Positions 60,120 to 64,000 of a stretch of 64,000 nt of DNA are shown here, piece by piece. The position numbers and the translations under genes were made by a program. The notes under the pieces are model-generated. The model was not told the origin of the DNA. It saw only the letters and a list, made by a program, of their open reading frames with translations, and did no database searches. Source of the DNA: G958296245 sp965262055. Its GTDB lineage: Bacteria > Chloroflexota > Dehalococcoidia > Lucifugimonadales > G958296245. The stretch covers positions 1,674,001-1,738,000 of the forward strand of contig CBDHEI010000002.1 in NCBI GenBank assembly GCA_965262055.1. The letters are read 5' to 3'. Each line of letters starts with the position of its first letter. Position 1 is the first letter of the stretch.

Positions 60120-60962
60120 TCAGAGCTCCTCGTCCGACTCGGAGCCGTCCGAGGCGACTATGCGGTGTAACACCGGCGAGAAGACGCTGTCGTCGCCCGG
60201 CTCGGTGTCGTCGTCGGACCAGTCCTTCAGGGACACGGATTCCTCCAGTTCGACCTCGTCGACCGGCTCGTCGGTCCTCGCGCCCACGGGCAATGGCGGC
60301 CGCCGCGGGGCGCCGGCCTTGGAAGGGAACGATGGGGCGCTCCCCTGGGACGGGTGCCTGAAGACCTCGCGTATGATGATGGTCATCTCGTTCTCGCCGA
60401 CGCTGGTTACCGCCGCCTCATAGCGGCTCCCGCCCATCATCAGGCGCGACAGCCTCGAAGCCAGCCTTGGCTCCACGCGCCCGAGGTACTCGCCGAGGGA
60501 GTCCTCGACCTGCAAGGCACCGCCCTGGACCCTCAGGTTGACCGGATGTCCGGGCGCCATCTTGAGCAGGAGCCTGGATGGGGCCAAGCTCACGAGCGAC
60601 GTGGCGCCGGCCTTGCCGCTCTCTTCGATAAAGGCATGGGGCGAGGTGCTCGGCCTGATGGAGATCCTGATGTCCTCCTCGCCAAGCTGCTCCAGCCTGC
60701 CGAGGTTCTTGATGGCTATGGAGCTGTGCGGGGATATCTCCAGCGCCCGGCGGAAGGCCCGTTTGGCCTCGCCGATGCGCCCCAACTCCATCAACGCCTT
60801 CCCCAGCCTGTTGTAGGACTCGAGGTCGTCCGGGAAGTCGGCGACGAGCGCCATATTGGCGGTAACGGCTTCAGCCCAACGGCTCTCCATCGCGAGGGCG
60901 ATGGCTCGCTTTGCTCTTTCCTTCTTGTACTTGGGACGCTCGTCAGTACGTAGCATAGTCAT
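60120..60962 (-). CDS. Tetratricopeptide-repeat protein
   Basis: This is a 280-residue cytoplasmic protein. The first 100 residues contain two TPR-type helical pairs (AIALAMESRWAEAVTANMALVADFPDD and YNRLGKALMELGRIGEAKRAFRRALEISPHS). The middle has short strands (VNLRVQGGALQVED). The last 60 residues are acidic and disordered. It probably mediates protein contacts. It lies between the small gene and the glycosyltransferase pair, on the minus strand. Confidence 0.8.
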   Translation of the reverse strand: MTMLRTDERPKYKKERAKRAIALAMESRWAEAVTANMALVADFPDDLESYNRLGKALMELGRIGEAKRAFRRALEISPHSSIAIKNLGRLEQLGEEDIRISIRPSTSPHAFIEESGKAGATSLVSLAPSRLLLKMAPGHPVNLRVQGGALQVEDSLGEYLGRVEPRLASRLSRLMMGGSRYEAAVTSVGENEMTIIIREVFRHPSQGSAPSFPSKAGAPRRPPLPVGARTDEPVDEVELEESVSLKDWSDDDTEPGDDSVFSPVLHRIVASDGSESDEEL

Positions 60963-61046
60963 TGTAAAACTCTTCGATCGGCTGCAGATTTTAAGGCTAC
61001 GGATACTGGATGCGCAAGCCGTATGCGGGGTTTATTGCGACGGAAT

Positions 61047-61790
61047 CTAGCGCCGCTGGCTCCAGCGCAGGGGCAGCAGCTTCAAAACTGCCTCGACCAC
61101 TATCGCCAAGGACATCTTTGACTTGCCCCTGGTGCGGTCCATGAAGATGATCGGGTGCTCCGCGACTGTGTAGGTGCTCCGCTGGCAGGCGTGGGCCATT
61201 TCCGCCTGGAAAGCGAACCCCGTGCACCTGAACGCGGCCATGTCCAACGCCCGGAGGGCGCCGGCCTGGAAGGCCTTGAATCCCGACGTGGCGTCTCGTA
61301 CGCGAAGGCCCGTTATAAACCTTATCCCCAGGTTGCCGAAGTAGCTCAAAGCACGCCTGGACAGGCTCCAAGACTCATCGACGCCGCCGTCCTCCACGTA
61401 CCTGGAGCCCACGACGACCTCGGCCTCGCTCAGCTTGCCGAGGAGCGCGGGTATGGCCTCCGGGGGATGCGAGAGGTCGGCGTCCATCTGCAGGACGTAG
61501 TCGGCGCCCTCGCTCAGCGCCTGGGAGAATCCCCTGACGTAGGCGGTGCCCAGGCCGAGCTTGCCGCCCCTCTGGACCACCTCCACCCGCCCCCCGTACT
61601 GCCCGGAGAGCTTTTCGGCTGCCTCTCCTGTGCCGTCGGGAGAGCCGTCGTCGATGAAGATGATCCTGAGGTTGGGGATTTCCAGGGTGAAGATGCGGCG
61701 GGTCAGCTCGTCCAAGTTGGCGGCCTCGTTGTAGGTGGGTATGACGATAACCACCAGGGGGTCCGAGTCTGCCGTGGCTGCCTTCGTCAT
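61047..61790 (-). CDS. Family 2 glycosyltransferase, polyprenol-phosphate mannosyltransferase type
   Basis: This 247-residue GT-A enzyme has IVIPTYNEAANLDEL, the DDGSPDGT loop and the metal site QMDADLSHPPE. The later motif GSRYVEDGG and the ATSGFKAF segment are typical of dolichol- or polyprenol-phosphate mannosyl/glucosyl transferases. It has no C-terminal membrane helices, like the short DPM1 class. ATG 61790 gives a normal N-terminus and avoids a 53-bp overlap with the upstream gene. Confidence 0.88.
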   Translation of the reverse strand: MTKAATADSDPLVVIVIPTYNEAANLDELTRRIFTLEIPNLRIIFIDDGSPDGTGEAAEKLSGQYGGRVEVVQRGGKLGLGTAYVRGFSQALSEGADYVLQMDADLSHPPEAIPALLGKLSEAEVVVGSRYVEDGGVDESWSLSRRALSYFGNLGIRFITGLRVRDATSGFKAFQAGALRALDMAAFRCTGFAFQAEMAHACQRSTYTVAEHPIIFMDRTRGKSKMSLAIVVEAVLKLLPLRWSQRR

Positions 61791-61809
61791 CTCCGTCCCC
61801 CGGCCGCTT

Positions 61810-62568
61810 TCATTCTTGAGCGCCACGGGCGTAGAGGCCGCGCGCGTCCCTGAGCCTGACAAGCGCCGCGTCGCGCAGCATCTCCAGGGAGTCCGTGAGG
61901 GGCCTTATCGTGCTGGACCCATCATGGTGCCAGTCTATGGGCATTTCAAGCACCTTCATATCGAGTCTGCGCGCCATATACAGCAGCTCGACGTCGAAGG
62001 CGAATCCGCGCGTACGTTGCAGCTTGAATATCCTGTTGGCGGCCTCGGCCTCGAAGCACTTGAAGCCGCACTGGGTGTCCCGGTACCCGGAGACGGCCAA
62101 CAGGCTGACGACGCGGTTGAAGACCCTGCCCCGGAAATGCCTTGCGGCGGACTCGCCGCTCCTCTTCGCACCGCTCGCCTCCCGCGATCCGATGACGATG
62201 TCCCAGCCTTCTTCCATCCGGGCCAGGAAGCCGCCGATCTGTGTGGCGGGCATCGCCATGTCGGCGTCGAACATCAGCCTGAACCGTCCCCTAGCCGCAA
62301 GCATTCCTGTCCTGACTGCCCAGCCTTTGCCCCAGTGAGGCACGGACTCTACGCGCATGCGCCTGTCGGAGCCCGCCGTACTGGCGGCAACCTGGGCGGT
62401 GGCGTCCGTGCTCCCGTCGTCCACGACCAGGACCTCCCACTCGAAGGGCTGCTCTTCCAGGTAACCGGTCAGAGCGTCCATCGTGGCGCCGATACGCCGC
62501 TCCTCGTTGAACGCCGGGATGACGACAGACAGCAGGGGCGGCTGTGCGCCGTCTGTTCGGCTAGGCAC
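61810..62568 (-). CDS. Family 2 glycosyltransferase, ALG5-like
   Basis: This 252-residue GT-A enzyme has VVIPAFNEERRIG, VDDGSTDAT, GKGWAVRTGM and the metal site MFDADMAMP. SGYRDTQCGFKCFE and FAFDVELLYMARR are typical of dolichyl-phosphate glucosyltransferase-like proteins. It is adjacent to a second GT2 enzyme on the same strand, 19 bp apart, so they probably make lipid-linked sugars for envelope glycosylation. Confidence 0.88.
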   Translation of the reverse strand: MPSRTDGAQPPLLSVVIPAFNEERRIGATMDALTGYLEEQPFEWEVLVVDDGSTDATAQVAASTAGSDRRMRVESVPHWGKGWAVRTGMLAARGRFRLMFDADMAMPATQIGGFLARMEEGWDIVIGSREASGAKRSGESAARHFRGRVFNRVVSLLAVSGYRDTQCGFKCFEAEAANRIFKLQRTRGFAFDVELLYMARRLDMKVLEMPIDWHHDGSSTIRPLTDSLEMLRDAALVRLRDARGLYARGAQE

Positions 62569-62697
62569 TGCGGGTGACTTGCCGGGCGGGCGACGCCGTT
62601 GCGGCTCCGGTGGGGTGGTCCGGGGCTTGGCGGGTCTTCATGGGCGGGGCGAGGTCGTCGCGTGCACGTAGCGCGGCGTGGAGTAAAATGGGGGCAG

Positions 62698-63930
62698 TCA
62701 TTCCTGCCGGTCGAGCTCGAAGGCCGTGTGCAGTACGCGCGCGGCTTCTCCTAGCTGCTCCTCGGCAACGACGCACGTTATCCGGATTTCGGAGGTGGAC
62801 ACCATCTCGATGTTGACGCCGGCGTCGGCCAGTGCCCTGAACATCCTGCTAGCGTACCCCGGCTCGTCCTGCATGCCCGTACCGACGATGCTGACCTTGG
62901 CCAGCCTGTCGTTGCTGACCACTCCGCGCGCGCCAAGCTCACGCGCCGCGTCTTCCGCCACCTCCCTCGCACGGGCGAGGTCTTTCCGGGCGACGGTGAA
63001 CCCGATATTCAAGAATCCGTCAACACCCGCGTTCTGGACTATCACGTCGACGCTCAGGTCCGAGCCGGCCAGCGGCCCGAAGATGCGGGCAGCGATGCCC
63101 GGGCGGTCATTCAGCCCCTGGACGCCTATCATCGCCACGTCCGTCTCGGTGGCAATCCCCCTGACCCTTTCCCGGAGCTCTCCTATTTCCGTCTGCATCT
63201 TGGCTTCCTGATGTATCAGAGTGCCGGGCCCGTCCACGAAGCTGGATGCGACCCTTATGGGAACGTTATACACCATAGCAAACTCGATCGAGCGGGGGTT
63301 CATCTTGGCCCCGTGGCTGGCCATTTCGAGCATCTCCTCGAAGCCGATCTCATTGAGTCGCCGGGCCTCCGGCACCAGGTTCGGGTCGGCGGTGTAGATG
63401 CCTTCCACGTCCGTGTAGATGTCGCACCGGTCCGCGTCAAGCCTGGCCGCGAGCGCGACGGCTGAGAGGTCGGATGCGCCCCTGCCCAGGGTGGTCACGT
63501 CCATCTCCTCGGTGCTGCCCTGAAAGCCGGCGACGACGACGATGCGCCCTCCGGTCAGCTCGCGGGTGACGCGCTCCGGCTCTATGACGGCGATCCTCGC
63601 GTTGCCGTAGCGAGTGTCGGTGCGGATGCCGGCCTGGGCGCCGTTGAGACTGACGGCGTCGTGACCGAGCGCGCGCAGGGCCATGGCGACGAGCGCGCAG
63701 CTCTGTAGCTCTCCCGTGGAGAGCAGAACGTCCAGCTCTCTGGGGTCAGGCTCTTCCGAGACCTGTTGGGCCAGCGCTATCAGGTCGTCGGTGGTATTCC
63801 CCATGGCCGATACGACGGCAACGACGCTGTTGCCGCCACGCCGAGCTTCGGCCACCCGACCGGCGACGCGCAATATCCCCGCCGGATCCGCCAGCGAACT
63901 GCCGCCGTATTTTTGTACTACCAGGGCCAT
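62698..63930 (-). CDS. lysC: Aspartate kinase
   Basis: This 410-residue enzyme makes aspartyl phosphate for the lysine/threonine/methionine family. The kinase domain starts VVQKYGGSSLADP and has STGELQSCALVAMAL, FQGSTEEMDVTTLGRGASDLSAVALA and YTDVEGIYTADP. Two C-terminal ACT domains (from about residue 265) suggest feedback control by lysine or threonine. It is the first recognised gene at this edge on the minus strand. Confidence 0.96.
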   Translation of the reverse strand: MALVVQKYGGSSLADPAGILRVAGRVAEARRGGNSVVAVVSAMGNTTDDLIALAQQVSEEPDPRELDVLLSTGELQSCALVAMALRALGHDAVSLNGAQAGIRTDTRYGNARIAVIEPERVTRELTGGRIVVVAGFQGSTEEMDVTTLGRGASDLSAVALAARLDADRCDIYTDVEGIYTADPNLVPEARRLNEIGFEEMLEMASHGAKMNPRSIEFAMVYNVPIRVASSFVDGPGTLIHQEAKMQTEIGELRERVRGIATETDVAMIGVQGLNDRPGIAARIFGPLAGSDLSVDVIVQNAGVDGFLNIGFTVARKDLARAREVAEDAARELGARGVVSNDRLAKVSIVGTGMQDEPGYASRMFRALADAGVNIEMVSTSEIRITCVVAEEQLGEAARVLHTAFELDRQE

Positions 63931-63952
63931 GCCGGCCTCTCGCGCATGAGTA

Positions 63953-64000
63953 TCATTCCCTGTCCAGCACCTCGACGCCCCGGGGCGACGGCTGGGTAAC
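63953..64000 (-). CDS. Possible 3' end of an upstream gene
   Basis: The minus strand is open from the window edge for 15 codons (...VTQPSPRGVEVLDRE) to a TGA 23 bp before lysC. It may be the end of an operon partner of lysC. Too short to identify. Confidence 0.3.
   Translation of the reverse strand, partial: VTQPSPRGVEVLDRE

Overview
The window is a GC-rich bacterial chromosome segment carrying about 50 protein genes. Housekeeping genes (pyrG, rho, argF, der, plsY, gpsA, dnaN, ftsH, fmt, dinB, holB, lysA, lysC) are interleaved with long runs of catabolic genes: HpcH-type aldolases, a phosphotriesterase-family hydrolase, a DapA-family aldolase, an enolase-superfamily dehydratase, PhyH, SDRs and an Asp-box protein. 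No rRNA, tRNA, CRISPR array, phage or intact IS was found. The gene content, the Thr-Pro-rich stalk protein and the der-plsY-gpsA block suggest a Chloroflexota of the SAR202/Dehalococcoidia type. This is an inference from content; no marker gene was compared.

Layout. 1-2.4 kb: pyrG 3' end and rho. 2.4-4.1 kb: two toxin-antitoxin loci. One is a relB/yafQ pair whose toxin is split by a 145-bp TA-flanked element. The other is a brnT locus with two tandem antitoxin genes. 4.4-9.4 kb: two surface proteins, the first behind two consensus promoters and followed by a strong terminator. 9.5-14.3 kb: a second copy of the element, an aldo-keto reductase and a very large FtsX-type permease. 14.3-18.3 kb: argF-der-plsY-gpsA, largely overlapping. 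18.3-29 kb: catabolic genes on both strands, including one frameshifted enolase-family gene. 29.1-35.5 kb: a scramblase-like gene and a general amino acid ABC transporter operon with two substrate-binding lipoproteins. 35.6-41.4 kb: dnaN, two SDRs (one lacking its catalytic Lys) and a fused M16 peptidase.

42-44.3 kb: ftsH, then a small gene read through an in-frame TGA. It encodes a SelW/Rdx-family selenoprotein with a CxxU motif and a stem-loop placed as a bacterial SECIS. It implies that the organism decodes UGA as selenocysteine. 44.4-50.7 kb: fmt, dinB, a ThDP-dependent decarboxylase, a CvpA-like protein, an HNH nuclease and a DUF6226-like gene. 50.8-54.2 kb: a lipoprotein, response regulator and histidine kinase cluster. 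54.8-64 kb: holB, lysA, a metallo-beta-lactamase-fold protein, PhyH, a second HpcH aldolase, a TPR protein, two glycosyltransferases and lysC.

Working together: der/plsY/gpsA link ribosome assembly to phospholipid synthesis, and lysC and lysA belong to aspartate-family lysine synthesis. The Aap-type transporter takes up amino acids. The catabolic genes suggest use of organic acids and carbohydrate derivatives. Non-coding structure is also notable: TA-flanked mini-elements, two loci with helically phased short-word arrays in opposing orientations, and several long hairpins between genes.
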